Of a stretch of 42,890 nucleotides of DNA, positions 15,511-25,380 are shown piece by piece. Position numbers and translations under genes: made by a program. Location of the stretch: the NCBI GenBank assembly GCA_949288585.1, contig CASEKR010000010.1, positions 1 to 42,890 on the forward strand, written 5' to 3'. A model generated the notes under the pieces. It saw only the letters and a program-made list of their open reading frames with translations. It searched no databases and was not told the DNA's origin. Numbering within the stretch: position 1 is the stretch's first letter; every line of letters starts with the position of its first letter. The DNA is from an uncultured Bacteroides sp. Lineage in GTDB: Bacteria > Bacteroidota > Bacteroidia > Bacteroidales > Bacteroidaceae.

Positions 15511-16617
15511 ATGAGTGCATTGATTTTATACTTGTTCCCATTGCTTATGTGGAATATGGCAACGTATGATGAGAAACAGGAGGGGCAAAAGGTTGAGTTC
15601 CCTGCTAACTCTTCAGCTGTACGCTATATTGGACGTACAATGGAAGAATTAGATGGCACTGTTTCTTTTGACTGGGTTGGTACTTATTTGGAAACAGGTT
15701 TTACAGGAAATCAGTTATCCATACGTGCATCGGATACGGGCAACAGCTATTATAATGTATTCCTTGATGGAAAACAACATCGTGTAGTGAAGATTTCAGG
15801 GAAAGATACTTTGATAGCTTTGGTAACAGGTGTAGATAAAGGACATCATATCTTGAAACTCCAAAAACGTTCAGAAGGAGAGTTCGGTAAAAGTAGCTTG
15901 CATAGTTTCGTGCTACCTTCAGAAGAATGTTTGTTAGAAGTGCCTCGGATGCATACTCGTCATATTGAATTTATTGGAAATTCGTTGACGTGTGGATATG
16001 GGGTGGAAGGGAAATATTCCGATGGCTCATTTCTATTGGAAGAAGAAAATTGTAATTTGTCTTTTGCTTGTATAATAGCTCGTTATTTTAATGCGGATTA
16101 TACGTTGATTGCTCATTCTGGTAGAGGGGTGGTTCGTAATTATGGAGATTCTCTTAGGATATCTCGAAATACGATGAAAGATAAAATGTTGAATAGATTT
16201 GATGAATACCCTATTCCTTGGGATTTTGAAACTTTCCGCCCGGATTTGGTGGTGATAAATTTAGGATCCAATGATTTTTCTACGAAACCTTTTCCTTTTA
16301 AAAGAGATTTTGTGGATGCTTATAAGCAAATTATTTTTCAATTAAGATTATATTATGGAGAAAAACTTCCGATTCTTTGTCTTTATCCATCTGGGATTCA
16401 GACGTTTGTATATTCTTATTATGAGACGCTTGTTGATGAATTGGCAGATCCTTCTGTCTATTTGTTGAAATTGCAAGATGGACTTTATAATGGAACAACT
16501 GATTTGGGAGCGGCTTGGCATCCAGGGATAAGCGGGCATAAAAAAATGGCTATGAATATAATACCCTATATTTCTACTATTATGGGTTGGGATCTTGAAA
16601 ACAAGCCAATAGAATAG
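15511..16617 (+). CDS. CE2-type SGNH acetyl esterase
   Basis: The N-terminal half (about 30-145) looks like the jelly-roll domain of CE2 esterases, and the second half is an SGNH hydrolase. The nucleophile is S158 in FIGNSLTCGYG, LGSNDFS is the oxyanion-hole block III, and H337 in AAWHPGISGHKK is the catalytic His. CE2 enzymes remove O-acetyl groups from sugars, mostly at O-6 of hexoses. The first 17 residues are hydrophobic but poor in positive charge, so it is unclear whether this is a working signal peptide; no better start is available upstream because of stop codons. The gene follows the epimerase by 15 bases. Confidence 0.85.
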   Translation: MSALILYLFPLLMWNMATYDEKQEGQKVEFPANSSAVRYIGRTMEELDGTVSFDWVGTYLETGFTGNQLSIRASDTGNSYYNVFLDGKQHRVVKISGKDTLIALVTGVDKGHHILKLQKRSEGEFGKSSLHSFVLPSEECLLEVPRMHTRHIEFIGNSLTCGYGVEGKYSDGSFLLEEENCNLSFACIIARYFNADYTLIAHSGRGVVRNYGDSLRISRNTMKDKMLNRFDEYPIPWDFETFRPDLVVINLGSNDFSTKPFPFKRDFVDAYKQIIFQLRLYYGEKLPILCLYPSGIQTFVYSYYETLVDELADPSVYLLKLQDGLYNGTTDLGAAWHPGISGHKKMAMNIIPYISTIMGWDLENKPIE

Positions 16618-16679
16618 GTTAACGAATAGGAATTATCTGAGTATATGTAATAGAGTTAGAATTGTAAAACATATTGTTG

Positions 16680-18878
16680 ATGGAAATGAAAAAGAATATA
16701 GTTTTAAGTCTGTTGTTTAGTTTTGTCGTAGTTTTGTCAGCTTATGCACAAAGCATGAAGTTGCAGTTTCAAGAAGGTTGTTTCAAGATATTACAACTAA
16801 CTGATTTGCATTGGATAGAAAGTGAAAATTACAAGCTGCAGAATGATAGTACGTATTATTTAATACGTGAAATGATTCGTATTGAACGTCCTGATTTAGT
16901 AGTTTTGACGGGAGATGTTGTGGTTTCTTGGAATGCAAAGAAAGCATGGAATGTATTGGTAGATTTGTTTGCTAAGGAAAGGACGCCTTTTGTTGTAACC
17001 TTTGGAAATCATGACGAGGAAACAGATATGAATAATTCTCAAATTCTAGAATTATTATCTACTAACCCCTATAACTTGACTTATGATGCAGAAAACGGGG
17101 GAGCGGGGACGGGTAATTGTTTCTTGCCTATTTATGCATCGGATGGGATGAGACAGAAATGGATGCTTTATTTCTTTGATTCTCATAATATCACTAATGA
17201 CCGCTCTTTTGGATATTATGATTGGATTAAGTCGGATCAAGTAGATTGGTATAGGCGAGTTAGTAAGGGAATGAAGCGAGAACATGGGGAAAAGTTGCCT
17301 GCTTTGGCGTTTTTCCACATTCCTTTACCTGAACATGAAAGTGCTAGATGGGTGTGCCGGGAACTGGGTAATAAGATGGAAGACGTTTGTGCTTCTTCTG
17401 TCAACTCAGGGTTATTCGCATCTTTTATAGAGAATAGAGATGTTATAGGTGTCTTTGTAGGACATGATCATAATAATGACTATTTGGTAGACCTCGATGG
17501 GAATATTGTATTGGCCTATGGGCGGAAAACTGGTTATCCTTCTGCTTATAAAGAGACGCTTTCAAGAGGAGTCCGTGTCATTACGTTACAGGAAGACGCT
17601 CCGGCTTTTAATACTTATATAAGAGATTTGGCAGGTATATATTTCAATTATGATTTTGAACAAAAATATGACGGCATAGGTATTCCTCGTTTTAATGGAT
17701 CATTTATTCAGAAGTTCTTGGTAGCTGATTGGGATGATGCACGTTGGGATAAAGAAATGGATATGTTGAAAGAGATCGGTATGAACTATTTAATATATGC
17801 TCCTGCATTGCTTGTGGATGCAGGTGGGAGAATATCATCAAATTATCCGTCTTCTTATGTCAAGAGAAGAAAGGCAGACAGAACGCTTGAAAGATGTCTT
17901 CATAGTGCCCAAAAGAAAGGTATAAAGGTTTTTGTGGGGTTGAATTTTAATGAACGTTGGTGGAAAAATGATTATGATGATGCTTGGTTGACAGGGCAGA
18001 TGAAGATTGGCAATAAAATAGCCAGTGAATTAATCGCTCTGTATAAGGATAAGTATCCGGATGCATTTTATGGTTGGTATTGGGTTTGGGAAGTTGATAA
18101 TCTTAATTGGATGTCTACCGAACGTCAAGAGAGTCTTAGCAGAGCTTTAAATGTGAATTTAGACCATCTTTCTAAGATAGCACCTGGGATGCCCTTGATG
18201 TTGTCTCCATTTATGAATCATAAAGTAGGGAGTGATGCGGATGGGTATGCGGAAATGTGGAAAAATGTTTTTGCGAAGGCTCATTTTCGCTCAGGTGATA
18301 TATTTGCTCCTCAGGATTGTATCGGGGCAGGCGGATTGAATTTGGATATCTTAGGTGAATGGTTTTCTAAATTGAAACAGGCAGTGAATAGTAAACCTGG
18401 ATTAAAGTTTTGGGGAAATGTAGAGACCTTTGAACAAGCATTCTGGTCAACAGCTTCTTTGAAGCGGCTCCAAAAACAGTTAGAAATAGTGAATGGCTAT
18501 GTGAGCAATCTTATTTGTTTTGCTTATAGTCATTATAACAGTCCGTTTGTGGGATGTGGTAAATATCATGCGGCTTATGCTTCATATTGTCAGAATGGTT
18601 GCTTCCCAGAGGTATCTATTCCCGCAAAAGTCACATCGTGCATAGCGGTATCACAGAAAGAAGGTGTGAAGTTGCAATGGTCGGTGCAAGATGAAACGGA
18701 TGTGGTAGGCTATAATTTGTATCGAGATGGAGTCTTAGTAAAGAAACTACAAGCTACGTCAAAAGGGCTTCCTTTATCTTATTGGGATAAGGAAGGTTGT
18801 ATATCTTCTTTGTATGAAATCTCTTCTTACAATGTTTTTGGGGAAGAGTCTGAGAAAATTAGTGTTACATGGGAATAG
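16680..18878 (+). CDS. Metallophosphoesterase-DUF4434-FN3 fusion protein
   Basis: This 732-residue exported protein joins three parts. After a signal peptide (ending in SAYAQ), residues about 32-308 form a calcineurin-like phosphoesterase with TDLHW, LTGDVV, TFGNHDE, FFHIPLPEH and VGHDHNND, so all metal-binding blocks are present. Residues about 336-625 are a DUF4434 barrel, with VWEVDNLNW and WGNVETFEQ as conserved blocks. The last 90 residues look like a fibronectin-III fold. A phosphoesterase fused to a sugar-hydrolase-like barrel points to a phosphorylated or phosphodiester-linked glycan. The ATG at 16680 is used; 16686 (MKKNIVL) is equally good, while the in-frame TTG at 16674 is not needed. 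Confidence 0.82.
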   Translation: MEMKKNIVLSLLFSFVVVLSAYAQSMKLQFQEGCFKILQLTDLHWIESENYKLQNDSTYYLIREMIRIERPDLVVLTGDVVVSWNAKKAWNVLVDLFAKERTPFVVTFGNHDEETDMNNSQILELLSTNPYNLTYDAENGGAGTGNCFLPIYASDGMRQKWMLYFFDSHNITNDRSFGYYDWIKSDQVDWYRRVSKGMKREHGEKLPALAFFHIPLPEHESARWVCRELGNKMEDVCASSVNSGLFASFIENRDVIGVFVGHDHNNDYLVDLDGNIVLAYGRKTGYPSAYKETLSRGVRVITLQEDAPAFNTYIRDLAGIYFNYDFEQKYDGIGIPRFNGSFIQKFLVADWDDARWDKEMDMLKEIGMNYLIYAPALLVDAGGRISSNYPSSYVKRRKADRTLERCLHSAQKKGIKVFVGLNFNERWWKNDYDDAWLTGQMKIGNKIASELIALYKDKYPDAFYGWYWVWEVDNLNWMSTERQESLSRALNVNLDHLSKIAPGMPLMLSPFMNHKVGSDADGYAEMWKNVFAKAHFRSGDIFAPQDCIGAGGLNLDILGEWFSKLKQAVNSKPGLKFWGNVETFEQAFWSTASLKRLQKQLEIVNGYVSNLICFAYSHYNSPFVGCGKYHAAYASYCQNGCFPEVSIPAKVTSCIAVSQKEGVKLQWSVQDETDVVGYNLYRDGVLVKKLQATSKGLPLSYWDKEGCISSLYEISSYNVFGEESEKISVTWE

Positions 18879-18888
18879 AAAGTTAATT

Positions 18889-20433
18889 ATGAAAAATACA
18901 TTGTTATATTGCTCTCTTATAATTGTTATATTGAACTTTATTGGTTGTACCATATCTTCAAGAGGTAAGTCGGAGTTCACAATAAGCGAAGGAGAATTGT
19001 ATGATAAAATAAGGGGTGGATGGAGTGCGAAAGTGATCGGTTGTACTTATGCTGGCCCTGTGGAATTTACGCATAATGGGACGATAATCCAAGATTATAC
19101 TCCTATCAAATGGTCAAAGGATAGGGTACAGCATTATTTTGATACTTTTCCTGGATTATATGATGATATCTATGTGAATATTGTTTTTGTTAATGCGTTT
19201 GAACGTTGGGGGCTGGATGTATCGGCAGATTCGGTAGCAACCGCGTTTGCAAATACCAATATGCCTTTGTGGCATGCCAATCAGGTGGCGAAATATAATA
19301 TTAAACAAGGAATAATGCCACCATTGTCTGGACATTGGTTAAATAATCCGCATGCAGATGATATAGATTTTCAAATAGAAGCAGATTTTGCAGGGCTAAT
19401 GTCTCCTGGAATGCCCAATACGGCATCTGAGATTTCGGATAAGATCGGACATATCTTTACATATGGTGACGGTTGGTATGGTGGTGTATATACAGCGGCG
19501 TTGTATTCGATGGCTTTTGTGGTGGATGATGTGGAAGTGTTGGTGAAGCAAGCTTTAGAGACTATACCGAAACAGAGTGATTTTTATCAATGTATTAGTG
19601 ATGTGATTACTTGGTATGAACAGTATCCGGGAGATTGGAAACAAACTTGGTTTGAGGCTCAAAAGAAGTGGACTTCTGAAGTTGGTTGCCCAGATGGAGT
19701 ATTTCTCCCATTTGATATTGACGCCAAGATCAACAGTGCATATGTGACAATTGGGTTATTGTATGGTGAGAAGGATTTCTATCAAACTATGGATATTGCG
19801 GCACGATGTGGACAAGATTCTGATTGTAATGCGGCAACTGCGGCAGGTGTATTGGGTACCATGATAGGTTATCAGAATATCCCGGAAAGATGGAAAGAAA
19901 GCCTTTATGGTATAGAAAAAAGGTCCTTTGCATATACAGATATATCTTTAGATAAACTTTGCGATTTGAGTATGAAGCATGCCTTATCTATGGTTGAAAG
20001 GAAAGATGGGGAAATAATCGACGGAAAGATTATTATTAGTTCACAGCGTCCTGTTTCTGTGGCTTATGAGAAATCTTTTGAGGGGCATTATCCAGTAGAC
20101 AAAAAGTTTGTTAATATTAACTTGGAAGAAACCTTTGATTTGGAATTTGGCGGTAATGGATTTGTCTTGAGAGGGGCAGTACTTTCTGCTAAGCAAGAAT
20201 ATGTGGCTAAGATAGAATTATATGTAGATGAACACCTGGTAGAAACCGCCAACCTGCCAGTTTCAAGTCTTTCTTCGGTGGATAATAGGCGACCAGATTT
20301 GTTTTATCAATACCAGTTATCTGATACATGCCATAAAGTTAGATTAAAATGGTTGAATCCAGATAAAAATGTCCGGATTTATATAGGGGAGATGTTGGTC
20401 TATAAAGGTAAACCGGATAATTTGTATTTATAG
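18889..20433 (+). CDS. ADP-ribosylglycohydrolase-family lipoprotein
   Basis: A lipoprotein signal (FIGC, C20) is followed by an all-helical domain of the ADP-ribosylglycohydrolase family. The two dinuclear metal sites are visible as D92-D93 in LYDDIY and as D310/D312 in CGQDSDCNAATAAG. Classical members cut the N- or O-glycosidic bond to the ribose of ADP-ribose. Exported members in Bacteroides PULs more likely act on a ribosyl glycoside. A beta-sandwich of about 130 residues follows at the C-terminus. The residues after the lipidated Cys are TISSRGK, with no acidic surface-export signal, so the protein is probably periplasmic. The ATG at 18889 lies 10 bases after the upstream stop; the longer frame from 18814 overlaps that gene. 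Confidence 0.85.
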   Translation: MKNTLLYCSLIIVILNFIGCTISSRGKSEFTISEGELYDKIRGGWSAKVIGCTYAGPVEFTHNGTIIQDYTPIKWSKDRVQHYFDTFPGLYDDIYVNIVFVNAFERWGLDVSADSVATAFANTNMPLWHANQVAKYNIKQGIMPPLSGHWLNNPHADDIDFQIEADFAGLMSPGMPNTASEISDKIGHIFTYGDGWYGGVYTAALYSMAFVVDDVEVLVKQALETIPKQSDFYQCISDVITWYEQYPGDWKQTWFEAQKKWTSEVGCPDGVFLPFDIDAKINSAYVTIGLLYGEKDFYQTMDIAARCGQDSDCNAATAAGVLGTMIGYQNIPERWKESLYGIEKRSFAYTDISLDKLCDLSMKHALSMVERKDGEIIDGKIIISSQRPVSVAYEKSFEGHYPVDKKFVNINLEETFDLEFGGNGFVLRGAVLSAKQEYVAKIELYVDEHLVETANLPVSSLSSVDNRRPDLFYQYQLSDTCHKVRLKWLNPDKNVRIYIGEMLVYKGKPDNLYL

Positions 20434-20588
20434 ATTTGTTCCTATGCGGATGTTCTCTGCAAATTCTTACAGTTGCTAATTATGAGCGGAGGAAATCTTA
20501 GAACGCTTTAAATGAGCTTGTAGAGATTTCGTAAAGAATCATTAAGTTCTTAGAATGTTTTTTGTTTTAATAATTAAAAGGTAATGCT
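20434..20588 (+). other. 155-base gap, largest inside the PUL
   Basis: The gap is AT-rich and contains a -7-like TAGATTTG at 20431-20438 directly at the stop of the preceding gene, without a -33 partner. No hairpin with a T-run was recognised. It could hold an internal promoter or an mRNA processing site, but nothing firm can be called. Confidence 0.35.
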
Positions 20589-22094
20589 ATGAAACAGGTT
20601 GTAGTATTTTTGTTCTTATTTTTAGGAGTATCAGTATGGATACCTACTATTGGTTTTGCTCAGGATATCCCTAAAGTGAAGCCTATTACAGGTACATGGA
20701 TAAACTTGGCTTATAAGGATGTCCGGAATAAGTATACTAATCCCAAAGGATTTGATAACACAGACCCCAATTTGTGGAAAGCGAAAGTGCGCGAACTTGC
20801 GCAAATGGGGATTGAGTATTTGGTCTTTATGGAAGTGGCCAATGAAGGAGAAGCTTATTATCCCTCTCAAATCATGCCACATTGTTATAATGACAATATA
20901 CAAAGCCCAGTGGAGGCGATTCTCGATGAAGCAAAAAAATGTAAGATGAAGGTTTTTATGAGCACTGGTTGGGCCAAGGACCAAGATGATAATCTACAAG
21001 ATCCAGCTATCAGAGCAAGACAACTTCAGATTATGGAAGAGTTGTCTGTCTTATATAAAGAGCATGACGCATTTTATGGATGGTACTTACCGGTAGAAGA
21101 TTGCATTTGCCCCATTTTTGCAGAGCATGCGGTACAAGCGGTCAATGCCTTGGTTGCAAGGGCTAAGGAATTGACACCGGGCAAGCGGACGATGATTTCG
21201 CCTTATGGAATAGGTCTTTCTGATTTTGACGATCCTAATTATGAAACGCAGTTAGCAAAGCTGCAAGTTGACATTATTGCTTACCAAGATGAAGTAGGGT
21301 GTGTGCGAGATAAGTTCACACTTCCCCGTTTAAAGAGAAATTGGAAAAAGTTGCGCGATATTCATAATCGGTTGGACATTGAGATGTGGGCTAATTGCGA
21401 AACTTTTACGTGGGAGGGAGGTACGAATGATCGTCAATCCGCTTTAATTCCGGCTTCTTATCCTCGTTTGTTATCACAACAAGTGGCAGCTTCTATGGGT
21501 GGAGTGGATAGGATTATATCTTTTATGTTCGGAGGAATCATTGAGAATCCGGATTCTCCTTATCAATTAGGACAACCAATTTGGTCAAACAAGCTATATA
21601 CCGATTATATAGCCTGGAAAAATAACGAACTTTATTGGCGTTTTTTGGAGGCTACTTTTGTGAATGATTTATTAAATGAGGCGAATCCATCTATGTGCAG
21701 CAATGCTACTCTTCAATATTTGTTGGATGGGGAAGTCGCCGAAGAAAATAGTGAAGACAAACGTTGGGTGAAGTTTACGTCAGGTCATCATGAAATATTG
21801 ATTGATTTGCAAAAGGAAATTAATGTTGAAAATATCCTATTCCGTATGCTGAAGTATGCACCCGAACAAATCGGAATGCCTTCGAAACTCTATATTTACC
21901 AGTCGGATAACGGGAAGGAATATCGTCTGGCTTCCATTAAAGATGCCTCTCGCTTTCCTAATGATCAATATGATGCATGGATAGAGGGGGCGTTGATTGA
22001 GAAACTAGGTACTTGTCGCTATGTTAAAATTGCTTTTGAAGCTATAGGGAGTGTGTATATGGACGAGATTTTTATTAATCCGAGAATTGAATAA
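20589..22094 (+). CDS. DUF4434 protein with DUF5109/discoidin-like C-terminal domain
   Basis: The signal peptide ends at GFAQ (residue 25). Residues about 30-345 form a DUF4434 barrel that starts with PITGTWINLAYKD and carries FYGWYLPVEDC and WANCETFTWEG; the acidic residues in these two blocks are the likely active-site candidates. The C-terminal part (about 365-501) resembles a galactose-binding or F5/8-type sandwich, with VKFTSGHHEILIDL and YVKIAFEA, as in DUF5109 partners of DUF4434. It is therefore probably a glycan-binding hydrolase of the envelope. It is placed 29 bases before susC. The enzymatic activity of DUF4434 is not known to me. Confidence 0.82.
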   Translation: MKQVVVFLFLFLGVSVWIPTIGFAQDIPKVKPITGTWINLAYKDVRNKYTNPKGFDNTDPNLWKAKVRELAQMGIEYLVFMEVANEGEAYYPSQIMPHCYNDNIQSPVEAILDEAKKCKMKVFMSTGWAKDQDDNLQDPAIRARQLQIMEELSVLYKEHDAFYGWYLPVEDCICPIFAEHAVQAVNALVARAKELTPGKRTMISPYGIGLSDFDDPNYETQLAKLQVDIIAYQDEVGCVRDKFTLPRLKRNWKKLRDIHNRLDIEMWANCETFTWEGGTNDRQSALIPASYPRLLSQQVAASMGGVDRIISFMFGGIIENPDSPYQLGQPIWSNKLYTDYIAWKNNELYWRFLEATFVNDLLNEANPSMCSNATLQYLLDGEVAEENSEDKRWVKFTSGHHEILIDLQKEINVENILFRMLKYAPEQIGMPSKLYIYQSDNGKEYRLASIKDASRFPNDQYDAWIEGALIEKLGTCRYVKIAFEAIGSVYMDEIFINPRIE

Positions 22095-22123
22095 GAGAAT
22101 TAACTAATTAATCTATTTTGCGT

Positions 22124-25100
22124 ATGAAAAATTACAAGCAAATTGCAGTTCGTGGGATAGGTATATGGCTTTTATTGATAGCTATTGGAATCCCATATGT
22201 ATTGAGGGCCGGAACTGATGATGTCAGGCAGGTTCTGGAGATAAGAGGCGTCGTTACTGATGAATTGGGAGAACCAATTATTGGTGTGAATGTACGCGTT
22301 AAGAATGATCAAACAAAAGGAACTATTACTGATGTTGAGGGGAAGTATGCAATAAATGTTCCTCAAAGTGCTATATTGGTATTTTCTTTTATTGGATATG
22401 AAACGAAAGAGGTCTCTATTGACGGAAAAAGGAACATCAATGTCGTTTTGAGGGAAAGCAGTCAGCTTTTGGATGAAGCGGTAGTGATTGGTTATGGAAG
22501 TGTTAAGAAACGTGATTTGACAGGTTCAGTGTCTTCTATTAAGGGGGAAGATTTAATGAAGACGAATCCGGTAAGCCTTAACCAAGGTCTTCAAGGTAAA
22601 ATGGCAGGTGTCGCAGTTTCGCAAGCCGATGGTGCTCCTGGAGCAGGTATTAGTATTCAGATACGTGGTGCAAACTCTTTTACAACTAGCACAGAGCCTC
22701 TTTATATTGTAGATGGGATACCTTTTTCTATGGGGACGGCCCCTGAAACGGATTATGGTACTAAGCAGACTAATAATCCATTGAGCGTGATTAGTCCACA
22801 AGATATTCAATCGATAGAAGTTCTAAAAGATGCTTCCGCAACAGCTATATATGGTTCTCGTGCAGCAAATGGTGTGGTGATTATTACAACGAAATCGGGT
22901 GCAGAAGGAAGAGCTAAAGTACAATTTAGTTCTAATTTTAGCGTATCGAATCCTGTCAAATTGATAGACGTATTGAGTGCTGCTGAATATGCAGAATATA
23001 GAAATGAACTGACTATTAATGGGTATCTGTATGATGGAAAAGAATATGTGGATCCCAGTAATTTGCCTTATCCTATTCCTGGACGTTGGAGTGAGACGAT
23101 TGAGAAAGACCCGATAACAGGGCAAGAAGTTGTGGTTGACCGTGAATATCTGCCGAGTCCGGACGATTTCCGTAATGGTTATGATAGGAATCAAGATGGC
23201 AATTTATTCTATGGGACTAATTGGCAGGACGAGATCTTTCATACTGCGGTTAGTCAGGATTATAATTTGACGGTATCCGGTGGAGATAAGAATGGTTCTT
23301 ATATGTATTCTGGTGGATATTTGGATCAACAAGGAGTTATTGTAAACTCTTACTATAAACGTTATACTGCTCGTGCGAATAATACTCGTAAGATTAAAGA
23401 TTTTATTGAAATTGGTTCAAATTTGAGTTTTACAAGGTCTGAAAATCGTTTTGCTAGAACAAATAGTGAGAATTATGGTGTGATAGAGTCTGCTATATCT
23501 TTTAATCCGACTCGTCCAGTGTTTGATCCAGAAGCAGATTCTGGCTATTCCGAGGATTTTTCTTCGGGATTAGCTAATCCATATTTAACTGTGCATACAG
23601 AGAAAAACATATTATCTTCGCTTTCTGTTTTTGTCTCAGGTTTTGCAGAAGTAAAGTTCACTGATTGGTTAAAGTTCCGTCAAAACATAGGATATGGATA
23701 TAGCTATGATGAACGTAACCAATATTATAATCGTTATACTGGTTCTGGACAATCACCTACAAATGGTTATGCTGTAAAATCAGATGGAACATATGAGAGT
23801 TTGACAGAAGAATCTTTGCTGACTTTCGATAAGAAATTTGGTGTACATGCTTTGAATGCAGTGTTGGGCATGACTTATGAAAAGGTCACCTGGAAAAGCA
23901 AATCCATGAATGCAAAGAATTTTCCTACAGATGATACCGAAGATAACGATATCAATGCGGCTATCGGTGACAAGGAAATCAGTAGCAGTCGAGGAAAATC
24001 GCAATTGATGTCTTATCTGTTTCGTGCGAATTATAATTTGCTGGATCGTTATTTAATGACGTTTTCCATTCGTCGTGACGGATCTAGTCGTTTAGCATTG
24101 AATCGTTGGTCTAATTTTTATTCAGGAGCCTTAGCTTGGCGTTTATCAGATGAACCTTGGATTAAATCTCTAGGTTTCTTTGATAATTTGAAATTGCGAC
24201 TAAGTGCCGGGCAAACGGGTAACCAAGGTGTGAATGCTTATGCAACACGTTCTCGATTTGTTTCTTCCAATTATCCATATGATGGTGTGCAAACTAGTGG
24301 CATGGCTGAGGATCGGTGGGGAGGACCTGCTGCACCGGATTTGAAATGGGAGACAACAAATCAATATGACATAGGTTTGGATGTGTCATTCTTGCGTAAC
24401 CGGGTGAATTTAGTATTTGATGTTTATTATAAAAAAACGACTGATCTGCTTCAGTATAGATTGATTCCAATGAGTTCTGGATTTTCAGAGATCGCATGCA
24501 ATTATGGTGATGTAATAAATAAAGGTTTGGAATTGAGTGGGCATTTCATTCCAATTAAAACTCGTGATTTCATGTGGTCTTTGGATGCGAATATTTCGTT
24601 CAATAGGAATCGGGTTGAGAACTTGAACGCTGATCAATTTTCAGATGTTGTTTGGGGAATGGAAAGCATGTTTCTTAGAAGAAATGGTTATGCTATTGGT
24701 ACATTGTATGGTTATGTGGAAGATGGATTTTATGATAATGAAGCAGAAGTACGTGCAGACCCTTATTATGCCAATGAGACTCCTGCGAAAGTAGCAAGCA
24801 TGGTGGGACAAATTAAGTATAAAAATTTAGATGATGATCCAATAATTGACGATCGTGATAAGACGATTATAGGTGATACGAATCCTGATTATCAGTATGG
24901 CATAACAAACACAATGACATATAAAAACTGGACTTTCAGTTTTTTCTTGCAAGGAACCCAAGGAAATGATATTTTAAATGCAAATCTTTTGGCGTTCGAC
25001 TTGGTCGGTAGTAACAATATGCCTAAGTTTGTGTGGGATGCACGTTGGACTGCTGATAACCGTGAAAATGCAAAATGGCCTCGGCCAGATGGGACTTATA

Positions 25101-25375
25101 CTCGATCGATGAAAGCTTCCGATCGTTATGTGGAAGATGGGTCTTATTTGCGTTGTAAAAATATTAGTTTAAGCTATAGATGGCTTCATCCAATTAAGTT
25201 TATAGAGTCTCTTGTATTTACGGCTAGTATAACGAACTTATTTACAATAAGTGATTATAGCTGGTATGATCCAGATGTAAATAGTTTTGGTAGTGATGCT
25301 TCTAGACGTGGTGTAGACGTATCTTCTTATCCAAGTGCGCGTACTTTTAATTTTGGTATTCAATTATCTTTCTAA
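22124..25375 (+). CDS. SusC/RagA-type TonB-dependent glycan importer
   Basis: The 1083-residue outer-membrane transporter has a signal sequence, a carboxypeptidase-regulatory-like domain (about 38-115, with GVVTDELGEPIIGVNV), a plug (about 118-240, with DEAVVIGYG and VDGIPF) and a 22-strand barrel ending in FNFGIQLSF. It imports oligosaccharides with energy from TonB, with SusD as its lid. There is no N-terminal STN domain, so it does not signal to an anti-sigma factor. The real start is the ATG at 22124; an in-frame TTG two codons earlier is not needed. The substrate is not predictable from the sequence. Confidence 0.95.
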   Translation: MKNYKQIAVRGIGIWLLLIAIGIPYVLRAGTDDVRQVLEIRGVVTDELGEPIIGVNVRVKNDQTKGTITDVEGKYAINVPQSAILVFSFIGYETKEVSIDGKRNINVVLRESSQLLDEAVVIGYGSVKKRDLTGSVSSIKGEDLMKTNPVSLNQGLQGKMAGVAVSQADGAPGAGISIQIRGANSFTTSTEPLYIVDGIPFSMGTAPETDYGTKQTNNPLSVISPQDIQSIEVLKDASATAIYGSRAANGVVIITTKSGAEGRAKVQFSSNFSVSNPVKLIDVLSAAEYAEYRNELTINGYLYDGKEYVDPSNLPYPIPGRWSETIEKDPITGQEVVVDREYLPSPDDFRNGYDRNQDGNLFYGTNWQDEIFHTAVSQDYNLTVSGGDKNGSYMYSGGYLDQQGVIVNSYYKRYTARANNTRKIKDFIEIGSNLSFTRSENRFARTNSENYGVIESAISFNPTRPVFDPEADSGYSEDFSSGLANPYLTVHTEKNILSSLSVFVSGFAEVKFTDWLKFRQNIGYGYSYDERNQYYNRYTGSGQSPTNGYAVKSDGTYESLTEESLLTFDKKFGVHALNAVLGMTYEKVTWKSKSMNAKNFPTDDTEDNDINAAIGDKEISSSRGKSQLMSYLFRANYNLLDRYLMTFSIRRDGSSRLALNRWSNFYSGALAWRLSDEPWIKSLGFFDNLKLRLSAGQTGNQGVNAYATRSRFVSSNYPYDGVQTSGMAEDRWGGPAAPDLKWETTNQYDIGLDVSFLRNRVNLVFDVYYKKTTDLLQYRLIPMSSGFSEIACNYGDVINKGLELSGHFIPIKTRDFMWSLDANISFNRNRVENLNADQFSDVVWGMESMFLRRNGYAIGTLYGYVEDGFYDNEAEVRADPYYANETPAKVASMVGQIKYKNLDDDPIIDDRDKTIIGDTNPDYQYGITNTMTYKNWTFSFFLQGTQGNDILNANLLAFDLVGSNNMPKFVWDARWTADNRENAKWPRPDGTYTRSMKASDRYVEDGSYLRCKNISLSYRWLHPIKFIESLVFTASITNLFTISDYSWYDPDVNSFGSDASRRGVDVSSYPSARTFNFGIQLSF

Positions 25376-25380
25376 ATGTT

